The notes beneath the pieces are model-generated. The model was not told the DNA's origin, did no database searches, and was given only the letters and a program-made list of their open reading frames with translations. Of a DNA stretch of 64,000 nucleotides, positions 48,053 through 59,016 are shown piece by piece (the stretch's first letter is position 1; each line of letters starts with the position of its first letter). The position numbers and the translations under genes are program-made. The DNA is taken from contig JACDZG010000008.1 of the NCBI GenBank assembly GCA_013426805.1, positions 37,925 to 101,924 of the forward strand, given 5' to 3'. The DNA comes from Chromatiaceae bacterium. GTDB lineage: Bacteria; Pseudomonadota; Gammaproteobacteria; Chromatiales; Chromatiaceae.

Positions 48053-48835
48053 ATGGACGCGCACCCCGACACGACCCTGGCCCGCATCCGCTGCGTGCTG
48101 GTGGAGACCACCCATACCGGCAACCTTGGCGCCGCCGCGCGTGCGCTCAAGACGATGGGCCTGACCCGCCTGGAGTTGGTGAACCCCCGCCACCCGCCCG
48201 ATGCCGAGGCCCTGGCGCGCGCGGCCGGGGCCGATGACCTGCTGCAGCGGGCGGGGACGCATCAGGACCTGACGGGCGCCCTCACCGGCTGCCGACTGGT
48301 GGTCGGCGCCAGTGCCCGGCAACGCTCGGTGGAGTGGCCGCTGCTGGAACCGCCCGCGGCGGCCCGCCTGCTGCTTGCCGAGGCCACGGCGGGCGAGGTG
48401 GCCCTGGTCCTCGGGCGGGAGAGCTCGGGACTCACCAACGAAGAACTCGCCCACTGCCATTATCTGGTGCAGATCCCGACCGACCCCGCGTTCAGTTCGC
48501 TCAATGTCGCCGCCGCCGTCCAGGTGCTTGCCTATGAAATCCGTCGTGCCTGGCGGGAGGGCCGGGGCGAGCAGACCCCCGAGGAACCGCGCGAACTGGC
48601 AACCGCGGAAGCCCTGGACGCCTTCCACGACCATTTGGCCCGAACTCTGCAGGAGATCGGCTTCCGTGATCCCGAGCAATCCAGCCGGCTGCTGATGCGG
48701 TTGCGGCGCCTGTTCAACCGGGCGCGCCCCGACTGGATCGAAATCAATATCCTGCGCGGCATCCTCAGCGCCGCCCAGGGACGCAAGACCGCGCACCGTC
48801 CGGTCGCGGTGCACCAGGAGCAGGAGCCCAGTTAA
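48053..48835 (+). CDS. trmJ: tRNA (cytidine/uridine-2'-O)-methyltransferase TrmJ
   Basis: 260 residues, ATG at 48053. SPOUT methyltransferase modifying position 32 in tRNA. Knot motifs: N-L-G-A-A-A-R-A (about 24-31), [12 protein letters not shown] (about 116-127) and S-S-L-N-V-A-A-A-V (about 145-153). A TTGACA at 48015 is a probable -35; no strong ribosome-binding site is seen. Followed four bases later by cysE. Confidence 0.93.
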   Translation: MDAHPDTTLARIRCVLVETTHTGNLGAAARALKTMGLTRLELVNPRHPPDAEALARAAGADDLLQRAGTHQDLTGALTGCRLVVGASARQRSVEWPLLEPPAAARLLLAEATAGEVALVLGRESSGLTNEELAHCHYLVQIPTDPAFSSLNVAAAVQVLAYEIRRAWREGRGEQTPEEPRELATAEALDAFHDHLARTLQEIGFRDPEQSSRLLMRLRRLFNRARPDWIEINILRGILSAAQGRKTAHRPVAVHQEQEPS

Positions 48836-48839
48836 GCGC

Positions 48840-49622
48840 ATGTTCGACCAACTGCGAGAGGACATCGGAAGCATTTACGATCGTGACCCGGCGGCCCGCA
48901 CCGGGTTCGAGATCCTGACGACCTATCCGGGGTTGCATGCCGTGCTGGCTCATCGTTTGACCCACACGCTGTGGGTGCACGACCTCAAGTTGCTCGCCCG
49001 GGTGCTGTCGAACGTTGCGCGCCTCTTCACCGGGATCGAAATCCATCCCGGCGCGCAGATCGGCCGCCGCCTCTTCATCGACCACGGGATGGGCGTCGTC
49101 ATCGGCGAGACCGCGGTGGTCGGTGACGACTGTACCCTCTACCACGGCGTGACCCTGGGCGGCACCAGTTGGCAGCCGGGCAAGCGCCACCCGACCCTGG
49201 GGCGCGACGTCGTCGTGGGTGCCGGAGCCAAGGTCTTGGGACCGATCGAGATCGGCGACGGGGCACGGATCGGCTCCAACGCGGTGGTCGTCAAGACGGT
49301 TCCCGCCGGCGCCACCGTGGTCGGCGTGCCCGGCCGCATCATCGAGCGCGAGCGGGATGCGGACCAGCGCCGCCGCGCCGATACCGCGGCCCGCATCGGC
49401 TTCGACGCCTACGGCGCGACCGTCGATGCCCCGGACCCGGTGGCCAACGCCATCAACCGCATGCTCGACCACATCCACCACATGGACGGCCGCATGGAGG
49501 CCATGTCACGCGCCTTGGAGGCCAACGGAATCATGCCGCACTTTGACCATGACGCCGACCTGGATACGGTGGTGATCGACTCGCCCAACCCGGAACTCTT
49601 GAAGTCAAATCCAAGTCATTAA
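48840..49622 (+). CDS. cysE: Serine O-acetyltransferase
   Basis: 260 residues. Makes O-acetylserine for cysteine synthesis, which in turn feeds IscS. Left-handed beta helix from about 63 ([15 protein letters not shown]) through [10 protein letters not shown] (about 140), with catalytic His/Asp in D-H-G-M-G and the acyl-binding G-K-R-H-P. The short N-terminus is of the EpsC/Bacillus CysE class. The C-terminal 50 residues are an extra helix ([10 protein letters not shown]). Four bases after trmJ. Confidence 0.93.
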   Translation: MFDQLREDIGSIYDRDPAARTGFEILTTYPGLHAVLAHRLTHTLWVHDLKLLARVLSNVARLFTGIEIHPGAQIGRRLFIDHGMGVVIGETAVVGDDCTLYHGVTLGGTSWQPGKRHPTLGRDVVVGAGAKVLGPIEIGDGARIGSNAVVVKTVPAGATVVGVPGRIIERERDADQRRRADTAARIGFDAYGATVDAPDPVANAINRMLDHIHHMDGRMEAMSRALEANGIMPHFDHDADLDTVVIDSPNPELLKSNPSH

Positions 49623-49651
49623 TTGATCAATGAGGTCGGGTAACGTAGGAT
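49623..49651 (+). promoter_or_regulatory. Sigma-70 promoter of the isc operon
   Basis: TTGATC (49623-49628), 17 bases, TAGGAT (49646-49651); start about 49658, 26 bases before iscR. No clear type 1 IscR palindrome is seen over it. Confidence 0.6.
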
Positions 49652-49683
49652 GTGCAGGGAAGACTCCCCGGAGGGCGTTGACC

Positions 49684-50172
49684 ATGAGACTGACGACAAA
49701 AGGCCGCTACGCGGTCACTGCGATGCTGGACCTGGCCATCCATCACGGCAAGGGACCGACGGCGCTTGCCGATATTGCCCAACGGCAGGGTATCTCTCTG
49801 TCTTATCTGGAGCAGTTGTTCGCCAAGCTCCGACGTAACGGCCTGGTGACCAGTGTCCGCGGTCCGGGCGGAGGGTACAACCTGGCCCGTTGCGCCGGCG
49901 AAATCCATGTGGCGGAAGTCATCGTCGCGGTGGATGAGAACGTGGACACCACCCGTTGCGGCGGCGCCGGCAACTGTCAGGATGGCCAACCCTGCCTGAC
50001 CCACGCGCTATGGTTCGACCTTAGCAACCGCATCCAAGACTACCTGGAGACCATCACGCTGCAGGATCTGGTGAATCGGCGCGACCCCGCGGGCGACCGC
50101 ACCCAACCCTGCACCACGGTCGACATCAAGCTCGGTGTGGTGGGGGGCGGGCGGGTCACCGCCCCGATCTGA
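49684..50172 (+). CDS. iscR: Rrf2-family Fe-S regulator IscR
   Basis: 162 residues from the ATG at 49684 behind CGGAGGG. Winged-helix N-terminus [18 protein letters not shown] and the [2Fe-2S] ligands C-x5-C-x5-C in [14 protein letters not shown] (about 92-104) with H107. Represses isc when the cell has enough Fe-S clusters. First gene of iscRSU-hscBA-fdx-iscX. Confidence 0.96.
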   Translation: MRLTTKGRYAVTAMLDLAIHHGKGPTALADIAQRQGISLSYLEQLFAKLRRNGLVTSVRGPGGGYNLARCAGEIHVAEVIVAVDENVDTTRCGGAGNCQDGQPCLTHALWFDLSNRIQDYLETITLQDLVNRRDPAGDRTQPCTTVDIKLGVVGGGRVTAPI

Positions 50173-50289
50173 CCGGCCGGTTCGATCTGGCTGGTCGATT
50201 GCGCAAGCCCCGCGACGGGGTGCCGCGCGGTCTCTATCCCTAGCGAGCGCCCCGGCCTCCAGCCTGGCGGAGGCGGCGCGGAGTCCGAC

Positions 50290-51504
<1,215 letters not shown>

Positions 51505-51540
51505 AAGTCAGCTTTGGTTCGTGGTTTGCATGGCAGGTAT

Positions 51541-51562
51541 CAGCCTGCTCAGCGTCAGGCTG
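51541..51562 (+). promoter_or_regulatory. Hairpin in the iscS-iscU spacer
   Basis: CAGCCTG (51541-51547) pairs with CAGGCTG (51556-51562), 8-base loop; followed by an overlapping TGAGCGCTGA symmetry. Possibly adjusts iscU mRNA stability. Confidence 0.5.
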
Positions 51563-51597
51563 AGCGCTGACAGCTCCTCAACATGAGGTGAAACGCA

Positions 51598-51984
51598 ATG
51601 GCATACAGTGACAAGGTTCTGGACCACTACGAGAACCCGCGCAACGTGGGCACCTTCGACAAAGATGACCCCAACGTCGGCACCGGCATGGTCGGCGCGC
51701 CGGCCTGCGGGGACGTGATGCGCCTGCAGATCAAGGTCAATGACCAGGGTGTCATCGAGGACGCCCGCTTCAAGACGTACGGCTGCGGCTCCGCCATCGC
51801 CTCCAGCAGCCTGCTCACCGAGTGGGTCAAGGGCAAGACCCTGGACGAAGCGCGACAGATCAAGAACCAGGAAATCGCGGACGAATTAGCCTTGCCGCCG
51901 GTCAAGGTCCACTGCTCCGTGCTGGCGGAAGATGCGATCAAGGCGGCCATCCACGACTACGCCGCCAAACGTAAGCCGGAGTAA
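51598..51984 (+). CDS. iscU: Fe-S scaffold protein IscU
   Basis: 128 residues. Assembles [2Fe-2S] clusters before hand-off to HscA. Ligand residues: C37 in G-A-P-A-C-G-D-V, C63 in Y-G-C-G-S-A-I-A-S-S, and H105/C106 in V-K-V-H-C-S-V-L-A, with the HscA motif L-P-P-V-K. RBS GAGGTG. Confidence 0.97.
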   Translation: MAYSDKVLDHYENPRNVGTFDKDDPNVGTGMVGAPACGDVMRLQIKVNDQGVIEDARFKTYGCGSAIASSSLLTEWVKGKTLDEARQIKNQEIADELALPPVKVHCSVLAEDAIKAAIHDYAAKRKPE

Positions 51985-52162
51985 TCGCCAACCGGGTCTC
52001 CGGCCCAGGCATCGGCATTGCGATAAGGGATACCAGGGATACCAGAGGACACCTTGCGCTTGCGTTCGCGCTCCCAAAGCGCCTAGCATTTCCCCATCCT
52101 GCAACGCGCGGCCCAGGGGTCGCGTCGTTGCCCATTGGGATCGACCCGCGGAAGACACGCCC

Positions 52163-52252
52163 ATGACCATCTCCCTGACACCCGCTGCTGCCGCTCATGT
52201 CACCCCCAACGCCAAACATGCCTGCGGTTGCGGCGAGAGTTTCAACGTCTAG
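52163..52252 (+). pseudogene. iscA: Internally deleted iscA remnant (29 codons)
   Basis: ATG to TAG, 29 residues. The first 13 (M-T-I-S-L-T-P-A-A-A-A-H-V) match the IscA N-terminus and the last 16 (T-P-N-A-K-H-A-C-G-C-G-E-S-F-N-V) match the C-terminus, including both cysteines of the C-G-C-G motif. About 77 middle codons, with the third ligand cysteine, are missing. The join keeps the frame. It occupies exactly the iscA slot between iscU and hscB. Either a decaying gene, an assembly artefact, or an expressed micro-peptide. Confidence 0.85.
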
Positions 52253-52267
52253 CGAGGCATCGGTGCG

Positions 52268-52825
52268 GTGAATTTTGCCATGCTGGACTTTTCCAAAAAC
52301 TATTTCGAGCTGTTCGAGCTGCCGCTCGGCTTCACCGTGGACGCCAAGCGCCTGGCCGAGCGCTATCGCACACTCCAGGCGGTCACCCACCCGGATCGCT
52401 ACGTCGTCGCGGCGGATCATGAAAAGCGGGTGTCGCTGCAGGCGTCGACCCAGGTCAACGAGGCCTATCGCACCTTGAAGGACCCCCTCGCCCGCGCCCG
52501 CTACCTGCTGTCCCTACACACCGGCGACCCCGGGACCGACAGCGAAACCAGCAAGGACGGTGCCTTCCTTATGGAGCAGATGGAGTTGCGCGAGACGCTC
52601 GCCGAGGCCCAAAGCAGCCCCAATCCCCATGCCGCGGTGGCCAGGGTGCTGACCCATCTGGCCGAACAGAGCGCGGCACTCGACAAGGAACTGGCGGGAC
52701 TGTTCGCGGACCCGACGCCGGCCAACCTGACGAGCGCCCGCGAGATCGTCCGCAAGCTTCAGTTCCTGGACAAATGCCGACGCGACGCGGAGGACCTGGA
52801 AGGGCTGATCGATGGCCGATATTAG
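52268..52825 (+). CDS. hscB: Fe-S co-chaperone HscB (J protein)
   Basis: 185 residues from a GTG (52268), or 181 from the ATG at 52280. J domain with F-E-L-F-E-L-P at the start and the H-P-D motif at V-T-H-P-D-R (about 40), then a C-terminal three-helix bundle that binds IscU. Stimulates HscA ATPase. Starts 15 bases after the iscA remnant. Confidence 0.95.
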   Translation: MNFAMLDFSKNYFELFELPLGFTVDAKRLAERYRTLQAVTHPDRYVVAADHEKRVSLQASTQVNEAYRTLKDPLARARYLLSLHTGDPGTDSETSKDGAFLMEQMELRETLAEAQSSPNPHAAVARVLTHLAEQSAALDKELAGLFADPTPANLTSAREIVRKLQFLDKCRRDAEDLEGLIDGRY

Positions 52826-52918
52826 TGACGAATCCATCCGCCAATGAACACCGTGCCGCGTTCATCGGCGGCCGGGATGGCTTCCCCGCAACATCCGTGA
52901 ACGCGCAGACGAGACCCG

Positions 52919-54805
52919 ATGCCACTGTTACAGATCGCTGAACCCGGTCAGTCGGCCGCCCCCCATCAGCACCGGCTGGCCGCGGGCATCGATCTGGGGA
53001 CCACCAACTCGCTGGTCGCCACCGTGCGCAGCGGCGTCGCCGAGACCCTGCCGGACGCGCAGGGCCGCCACCTCCTGCCCTCCGTGGTGCGCTTCAGCGC
53101 TGCGGCGGCGCCGGTGGTCGGGTACCCTGCCCAAGCGGCCGCCCTGGATGACCCGCTCAACACCATCGCGTCAGCCAAACGGCTGATCGGGCGCGGTCTC
53201 GCGGAGGTCAAGCAACTGGGTGGTCGCCTTCCTTACGTCTTCGTGAATCCGGACGCGGCCGTACCGCGCATCCGCACGGCAGGTGGCGATCTGACCCCCG
53301 TGGAGGTCTCGGCAGAGATCCTGAAGACCCTGGCGCAGCGCGCGCAGGACACCCTGGGCGGTCCGCTGGCCGGGGTGGTCATCACCGTGCCCGCCTATTT
53401 CGACGACGCCCAGCGTCAGGCCACCAAGGACGCGGCGACCTTGGCCGGGCTCAACGTCTTTCGACTCCTGAGCGAACCGACCGCCGCGGCGGTTGCTTAT
53501 AGCCTGGATCACGCGGATGCCGGAACGGCCGAGGGTATACACGCAATCTATGACCTGGGCGGGGGCACCTTCGACATCTCCATTCTGCGTCTGACCCGCG
53601 GTGTTTACGAGGTGCTGGCCGCGGGGGGCGATTCCGCCCTGGGCGGCGACGATTTCGACCGCATCCTGGCCCAATGGGCGTTGGAACAAGCCGGCGTCAG
53701 CGATGGCGCCGACCACCGGACGCTGCGTCAGGCAATGCAGGCGGCCTGCACCGCCAAAGAGCAACTGAGCAGCGCACCGACCGCCGACCTGATGCTCACC
53801 CTGCCGGATGGCCGCCAATGGTCCGCCACCCTGGACCGGGCCGCGTTCGAGGGCCTCATCGACCCGCTGATCGACCGTTCACTGGCCGCCTGTCGGCGTG
53901 CCCTGCGCGATGCGCGGGTGAGCGTGCCGGAGGTCGACGCGGTCGTCCTGGTCGGCGGCTCCACCCGAGTCCCGCGGGTCCGCGAGCGGGTCGCGGCCTT
54001 GTTCGGCCGGCCGCCGCTGGCCAACATCGACCCGGATCGCGTGGTCGCCATCGGCGCCGCCATTCAGGCCGACCTGCTGGCCGGCAACCGTCCGGGGGAC
54101 GACCTGCTGCTGCTGGACGTGATCCCGCTCTCGCTCGGCATCGAGACCATGGGCGGATTGGTGGAACGGCTGATTCCACGCAACAGCACGATCCCGGTCG
54201 CACGTGCCCAGACCTTTACCACCTTCAAGGACGGCCAGACCGCCATGGCGATTCATGTCCTCCAGGGCGAGCGTGACCTGGTGGACGACTGCCGGTCGCT
54301 CGCACGCTTCGAGCTGCGCGGCATTCCGCCGCTGGTGGCCGGCGCGGCGCGCATCCAAGTCAGCTTCGAGATCGATGCCGACGGACTGCTGCGGGTCGCC
54401 GCGAGCGAACTGACCAGCGGGGTCACGGCGCGCGTGGAGGTCAAACCCTCCTATGGCCTGACCGACGGCGAGATCGCCGCCATGCTGAGCGACTCCCGGC
54501 AGCACGCCGGCGAGGATCAACTCGCGCGACGCGTACGTGAGGAACGGGTCGAGGCGCAACGGGTGCTCGAATCGCTGCGTGCCGCGCTCACGCGCGACGG
54601 CGACGCCTTGCTGGACACCGCTGAACGCACCCGGATCGAGGACGCCATGACCGCGCTGGCCGCCACCCTGAACAGCATTGATGCCAAGCGCATCGGCGAT
54701 GCCCGCCGTGCCCTGGAGCAGGCGTGCGGCCGCTACGTGGAGCGACGCATGAACCAGAGCATCCAGTCGGCGATGGCCGGGCAGCGCGTCGATGCATTCG
54801 AATAA
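52919..54805 (+). CDS. hscA: Fe-S chaperone HscA (Hsp70)
   Basis: 628 residues. Specialised Hsp70 releasing clusters from IscU. ATPase domain motifs: [11 protein letters not shown] (about 22-32), [11 protein letters not shown] (about 210), L-V-G-G-S-T-R-V-P (about 344). Substrate domain from about 395 with [13 protein letters not shown]. Directly downstream of hscB. Confidence 0.97.
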   Translation: MPLLQIAEPGQSAAPHQHRLAAGIDLGTTNSLVATVRSGVAETLPDAQGRHLLPSVVRFSAAAAPVVGYPAQAAALDDPLNTIASAKRLIGRGLAEVKQLGGRLPYVFVNPDAAVPRIRTAGGDLTPVEVSAEILKTLAQRAQDTLGGPLAGVVITVPAYFDDAQRQATKDAATLAGLNVFRLLSEPTAAAVAYSLDHADAGTAEGIHAIYDLGGGTFDISILRLTRGVYEVLAAGGDSALGGDDFDRILAQWALEQAGVSDGADHRTLRQAMQAACTAKEQLSSAPTADLMLTLPDGRQWSATLDRAAFEGLIDPLIDRSLAACRRALRDARVSVPEVDAVVLVGGSTRVPRVRERVAALFGRPPLANIDPDRVVAIGAAIQADLLAGNRPGDDLLLLDVIPLSLGIETMGGLVERLIPRNSTIPVARAQTFTTFKDGQTAMAIHVLQGERDLVDDCRSLARFELRGIPPLVAGAARIQVSFEIDADGLLRVAASELTSGVTARVEVKPSYGLTDGEIAAMLSDSRQHAGEDQLARRVREERVEAQRVLESLRAALTRDGDALLDTAERTRIEDAMTALAATLNSIDAKRIGDARRALEQACGRYVERRMNQSIQSAMAGQRVDAFE

Positions 54806-54819
54806 GCAACGTCAATCCC

Positions 54820-55158
54820 ATGCCTAATCTAATCTTTTTACCCCATGAGAGCAGCTGCCCGGAAGGCGCCGTGATCACGGCCGAACCCGGTGTGAGCATC
54901 TGCGATGCCGCTTTGGCCCAGGGGATCGAGATCGAGCACGCCTGCGAGCGCTCCTGCGCCTGCACCACCTGCCATGTGATCATCCGCGAGGGCTTCGATT
55001 CGCTGGCCCCGGCCGATGAACTGGAGGAAGATCTGCTCGACAAAGCCTGGGGTCTGGAGCACGAATCACGCCTGAGCTGTCAGGCCCTGGTGGGTGATGC
55101 GGATCTGGTGATCGAGATCCCGCGCTATACCATCAACATGGTCTCGGAACGGCGGTAG
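54820..55158 (+). CDS. fdx: [2Fe-2S] ferredoxin Fdx
   Basis: 112 residues, ATG at 54820. Adrenodoxin-type ligands C-E-R-S-C-A-C-T-T-C (about 42-51) plus C in L-S-C-Q-A-L (about 87). Donates electrons for isc assembly. 14 bases after hscA. Confidence 0.96.
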   Translation: MPNLIFLPHESSCPEGAVITAEPGVSICDAALAQGIEIEHACERSCACTTCHVIIREGFDSLAPADELEEDLLDKAWGLEHESRLSCQALVGDADLVIEIPRYTINMVSERR

Positions 55159-55177
55159 CACCAAGCGAGGTAAGCCG

Positions 55178-55378
55178 ATGGAACTGAAGTGGACCGACAC
55201 ACGGGAGATCGCCATCGCCCTGGACGAGGCGCATCCGAAAGTCGACCCGCGTTACCTGAACTATGTGGACCTGCGCGTTTGGGTCGAGTCGCTTGCGAAG
55301 TTCGCGGACGACCCGACACGGTGCGGTGAAAAGATCCTGGAAGCCATCCAGCTGGCCTGGATCGAGGAGCGCGAATAG
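55178..55378 (+). CDS. iscX: Isc system frataxin-like regulator IscX
   Basis: 66 residues: W-T-D-T-R-E-I-A-I-A-L-D-E, P-K-V-D-P-R-Y-L-N-Y-V-D-L and acidic patch typical of IscX (YfhJ), which binds IscS and iron. Last gene of the isc operon; convergent with the rhodanese gene. Confidence 0.94.
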   Translation: MELKWTDTREIAIALDEAHPKVDPRYLNYVDLRVWVESLAKFADDPTRCGEKILEAIQLAWIEERE

Positions 55379-55406
55379 TCGCGCCCCCGCCGATGCCGTG
55401 AACCGG

Positions 55407-55835
55407 TCAGCACTGCTCCCAGGGCAGGCCGCGGAAACGCCAGCCACCCTGGCTGCTGCGCTGATGGTGCTCGTTCAGATCGCCCTCGAACCCTTCGTCC
55501 ACATGATAGACCGCGCGCAGCCCATCCTTCATCAGGACCTTGCCGGCCTCCAGCGAGCGCTTGCCGCTGCGGCAGATCAGGATGACCGGGGCGCAGGGGC
55601 TGTCCGGGTCGCAGACCGCACCGCCCAGGAGCAGCTTGCGAATCTCCGTGGTGAAATGCGGGTTGACGGTCCAGTCCGGCTCGTCGATCCATGGCACATG
55701 CACCGCCCCCTTGGGGTGGCCCACGAACAGAAACTCCATGGAGGAGCGGATATCGACCAGGACCGCCTGGGGATGCTCTTCCAACATCCGCAGTGCCTCC
55801 TGCGGGCTCAAGCCTTTTGGGTGTTCGTCACTCAC
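55407..55835 (-). CDS. Rhodanese-like sulfurtransferase
   Basis: 142 residues, one rhodanese domain. Active-site loop I-C-R-S-G-K-R-S (about 97-104) has the catalytic Cys; N-terminal L-V-D-I-R-S-S-M-E-F is the CH2A-like motif. The last residue is also a cysteine (W-E-Q-C). Cytoplasmic; its location between isc and sat suggests a role in sulfur handling, but no partner is proven. Confidence 0.9.
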   Translation of the reverse strand: MSDEHPKGLSPQEALRMLEEHPQAVLVDIRSSMEFLFVGHPKGAVHVPWIDEPDWTVNPHFTTEIRKLLLGGAVCDPDSPCAPVILICRSGKRSLEAGKVLMKDGLRAVYHVDEGFEGDLNEHHQRSSQGGWRFRGLPWEQC

Positions 55836-55954
55836 GCGGGGTTACCTCGATTGGTGGTCGTTATCATGCAGCGTCAGACGCGCCCGGAACCCGCGGCGCG
55901 CGGCGGACAGTGTAGCAAGCAGCGGCCGGTACGGGTCGCCTCGGCGCACGGGCG

Positions 55955-56944
55955 ATGCGGATGAAGGCGAAACAACTGAGCCGCTGGCGCCGCCTCCGGG
56001 TCAGGGCAACCGACGGCATGGCCCGCACCCTGGCGCAACTGACCGCACGTCTGCCCCTGTCGCTGATCCATCGGATCGGCGCCGCCGTCGGCTGGGTGTT
56101 CATCCATTGGCCCAACCGACAACGGCGCAACGCCTTGATCAACATCGGACTCTGCCTCCCGGAACTGAGCCCGCCAGAGCTCATCCGGCTGCGCGACCGC
56201 AACCTGGTGGAGTTCGGCAAGACCTATCTCGAGATCGGTCACCTGTGGCTGCGCCCGGTCGAACAGGTGCACGCCCTGGTGCGCGAGGTTCGCGGAGCGC
56301 AACTGCTGCAGCGGCAACCCGGTAAGGGCCTGATCGTCCTCTCCCCGCACCTGGGCGCCTGGGAACTGGCCGGCCTGCATCTGGCCCGCCAGGGTCCGAC
56401 CGCCATCTTCTACAAACCCCAGCGCTATCTCGACGACCTGATCCTCGCCGCGCGCCGCCGCAGCGGCGCCGAGCTGGCGCCCATCACCGCCCGGGGGATT
56501 CGGGTTCTGGTCCAGGCACTGGAGCGCGGCGACTATGTCGGCGTGCTGCCGGACCAGGAACCCAAGGAGAACAAGGGCGCCTGCTTCGCCCCCCTGTTCG
56601 GCATCCCCGCCTTTACCATGCTCCTGGTGCAACGGCTCGCACGACGCACCGGCGCCCCGGTCATCTTCATGTTCGCGGAGCGCCTGCCGGACGCTGCCGG
56701 CTTCCGGATGCACTGCCTCCCCGCCCCGGAGGGCATCGACAGCCCAGACGAATTGACCGCCGCGGCCGCCCTCAACCGCGGTATCGAGCAGTGTGTGCGG
56801 ACCTGCCCCGAGCAATATGTCTGGCCCTACAAACGCTTCCGCCGCCGGCCGGACGGCCGGCCCGGCCTCTACGACGGTCCGCTGAGCGATGCCGGCATCC
56901 TGCCGCTCATCGCGCGCCGCCGTTCGGTTCAATTGAGCGACTGA
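55955..56944 (+). CDS. lpxL: Lipid A lauroyl-type acyltransferase (LpxL/HtrB family)
   Basis: 329 residues. The family catalytic motif H-X4-E is at S-P-H-L-G-A-W-E-L-A (about 126-135). An amphipathic, basic N-terminus and hydrophobic segments (about 45-60) anchor it at the inner membrane. Adds a secondary acyl chain to lipid IVA. The 3' end overlaps the convergent sat gene by 16 bases. Confidence 0.88.
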   Translation: MRMKAKQLSRWRRLRVRATDGMARTLAQLTARLPLSLIHRIGAAVGWVFIHWPNRQRRNALINIGLCLPELSPPELIRLRDRNLVEFGKTYLEIGHLWLRPVEQVHALVREVRGAQLLQRQPGKGLIVLSPHLGAWELAGLHLARQGPTAIFYKPQRYLDDLILAARRRSGAELAPITARGIRVLVQALERGDYVGVLPDQEPKENKGACFAPLFGIPAFTMLLVQRLARRTGAPVIFMFAERLPDAAGFRMHCLPAPEGIDSPDELTAAAALNRGIEQCVRTCPEQYVWPYKRFRRRPDGRPGLYDGPLSDAGILPLIARRRSVQLSD

Positions 56945-58116
56945 TAGTAATCCATCAGGATCTGCGCAACCTCCGGGCGCGAGAACTCGGGCGGCGGGGC
57001 AATACCGCTGCCGAGCAGTTCGCGCACCTTGGTGCCTGAGAGCAGCACGAAGTCGTCCTTGGTGTGGTCCGGCGCCTCACACATCATCACGACCCGGTTG
57101 AGCTTCTTGGAGTAAGCCGTGTGGTCGGCCTTGAAGATCTCGATCGCCAGAGCGCCGGGCGGGACCTCGTCCTCGAAGATGGTCTGGGCGTCGAACGCGC
57201 CGTAGTAGTCGCCGACACCGGCATGGTCGCGGCCGATGATGAAGTGGGTAGCACCCATGTTCTGGCGGAAATAGGCATGCAGCACGGCCTCGCGCGGACC
57301 GGCATAGAGCATGTCGAAGCCGTAACCGGTAACCATGGCGCTGTTTGGGGCGAAGTACAGATCCACCATCTTGCGGATGGCCGCGTCGCGCACCGGGGCC
57401 GGAATGTCGCCGGGCTTGAGCTTACCCAGGAGCATGTGAATGACCAGGCCGTCGCAGTGAAGCCGCTCCATGGCCATGTGGCACAGCTCCTCGTGGGCCA
57501 GATGCATGGGATTGCGGGTCTGGAAGGCGACCACGCGCTGCCAGCCGCGCTCGGCAATAGCGTTGCGGATCTGCACCGCGGTGCGGAAGGTATCCGGAAA
57601 ATCGTCCTGGAAGTAGGAGAAGTGCAGTACCTGGATCGGGCCTGAGACGGCCACGCGCCCCTGACCGTGGAACGCGGCCACGCCCGGGTGTTGCGGGTCC
57701 TGAGTGCGATAGACCCGCTCGGTCAGCTGCGCCATCTGCGCATCGCTGACCGTCTCGACCGCCTCCACGTCCATAATCGCCAGCACCGGATTGCCTTCCA
57801 TGTTGGGATCACGCAGCGCAATGCGCCCGGCGTCGCCGATCAGCGCGGCGCTCTCCAGCAGGCAGAACACCGGCACCGGAAAGAACAGGCCGCTCGTGGT
57901 GCGCATGGTCTCGGCCACGCTGACCGCATCCGCGACATTCATGAACCCCGGCAGCGGACTGAAATAGCCGGCGCCCAGCATGACCGCGTTGCCGGCGGCC
58001 TGGGAACTGATCACCACCGACGGCAGCGTCTCGGCCTGACGCATCAGCGCGTGATGCTGGTCCGGGTCGTAGACGAACAAGGGTTGCAAAGCGTCGGAAC
58101 CCACGGGTTTGATCAT
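56929..58116 (-). CDS. sat: ATP sulfurylase (dissimilatory type, Sat)
   Basis: 395 residues from the ATG at 58116. In purple sulfur bacteria Sat runs in the direction APS + PPi to sulfate + ATP, the last step of sulfite oxidation. Motifs: V-A-F-Q-T-R-N-P-M-H-L-A-H-E (about 191-204), G-R-D-H-A-G-V-G (about 287-294) and F-F-P-V-P-V-F-C near 80. Homo-oligomeric, unrelated to CysDN. APS reductase (aprBA) is not next to it. PPi consumption here connects with the pfp/hppA block. Confidence 0.95.
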   Translation of the reverse strand: MIKPVGSDALQPLFVYDPDQHHALMRQAETLPSVVISSQAAGNAVMLGAGYFSPLPGFMNVADAVSVAETMRTTSGLFFPVPVFCLLESAALIGDAGRIALRDPNMEGNPVLAIMDVEAVETVSDAQMAQLTERVYRTQDPQHPGVAAFHGQGRVAVSGPIQVLHFSYFQDDFPDTFRTAVQIRNAIAERGWQRVVAFQTRNPMHLAHEELCHMAMERLHCDGLVIHMLLGKLKPGDIPAPVRDAAIRKMVDLYFAPNSAMVTGYGFDMLYAGPREAVLHAYFRQNMGATHFIIGRDHAGVGDYYGAFDAQTIFEDEVPPGALAIEIFKADHTAYSKKLNRVVMMCEAPDHTKDDFVLLSGTKVRELLGSGIAPPPEFSRPEVAQILMDYYQSLN

Positions 58117-58350
58117 CGACTTTCGCCTCTCTCGGCTCGGGCTCCACCGGCGCGCGGCACCGGTCACGCGGGGCGGAAGCGACTAATGGTTCGGGATCGG
58201 ATGGCGCGCGGAATGCGCACGGCGGCCGGAACCTGGAACTGCCGTCGGCGGCTCCAGGTCGGCGTCAACGCGGGTGAAACCTTACCACGGTCCTGGATTG
58301 AGGCTACCCAGGTTGTCTTTATGGGGACAACAGAAAACCGTCGGGCGGGA

Positions 58351-58896
58351 TCACACCCGCAATAAATACTGTCGATAATGCTTCAACTCGGCGATCGACT
58401 CGCGGATGTCGTCCAGTGCCTGGTGCTTGCCGGTCTTCTTGAAGCTGCTCGCGATTTCCGGTGCCCAACGCAGGGCGAGTATCTTCAGCGTGCTCACGTC
58501 CAGATTACGGTAGTGACAATAGGCATCCAGACGCGGCATACAGCGGGCCAGGAAGCGGCGGTCCTGGCAAATACTGTTGCCGCACAGGGGTGAAGCGCCG
58601 GCCGGCACCTGCCCGGCCAGGAAGGCGAGCGTCTCCGACTCCGCCCCGGCCTCGTCCCAGGGGGAAATCCGCACCCGTTCCAGCAACCCGGAGGCGCCGT
58701 GGTGACTGCGGTTCCATTCGTCCAGATCGGCCAGAATTTCCTCCGGCTGATGGACGGCGATCACGGGGCCTTCGGCCAGGATGCGCAGATCCTGATCGGT
58801 CACCACGGTGGCGATCTCCAGGATGCGGTCGGTGAAGGGGTTGAGACCGGTCATCTCGAGGTCCAACCAGATCAGGTTTTGTTCGCTCATAGCCAT
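58351..58896 (-). CDS. orn: Oligoribonuclease
   Basis: 181 residues from the ATG at 58896 (AAGGAA upstream); 58890 is an alternative. DEDDh exonuclease of 2-5 nt RNAs and pGp[10 protein letters not shown] (about 11-19), [10 protein letters not shown] (about 109) and [10 protein letters not shown] (about 159). Essential in most gammaproteobacteria. Divergent from the cytochrome c gene. Confidence 0.96.
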   Translation of the reverse strand: MAMSEQNLIWLDLEMTGLNPFTDRILEIATVVTDQDLRILAEGPVIAVHQPEEILADLDEWNRSHHGASGLLERVRISPWDEAGAESETLAFLAGQVPAGASPLCGNSICQDRRFLARCMPRLDAYCHYRNLDVSTLKILALRWAPEIASSFKKTGKHQALDDIRESIAELKHYRQYLLRV

Positions 58897-59016
58897 TGCC
58901 GGATTCCTTGTTATTCGCCGCGGCGGGCGCCAGCCTCTCAGTGTACCAGCGGCCGGCCGTGCGCCGCGCCCGGTCAATCCCTACAATGGGCAAATCAACC
59001 CGACTGGAGCCAAGTC

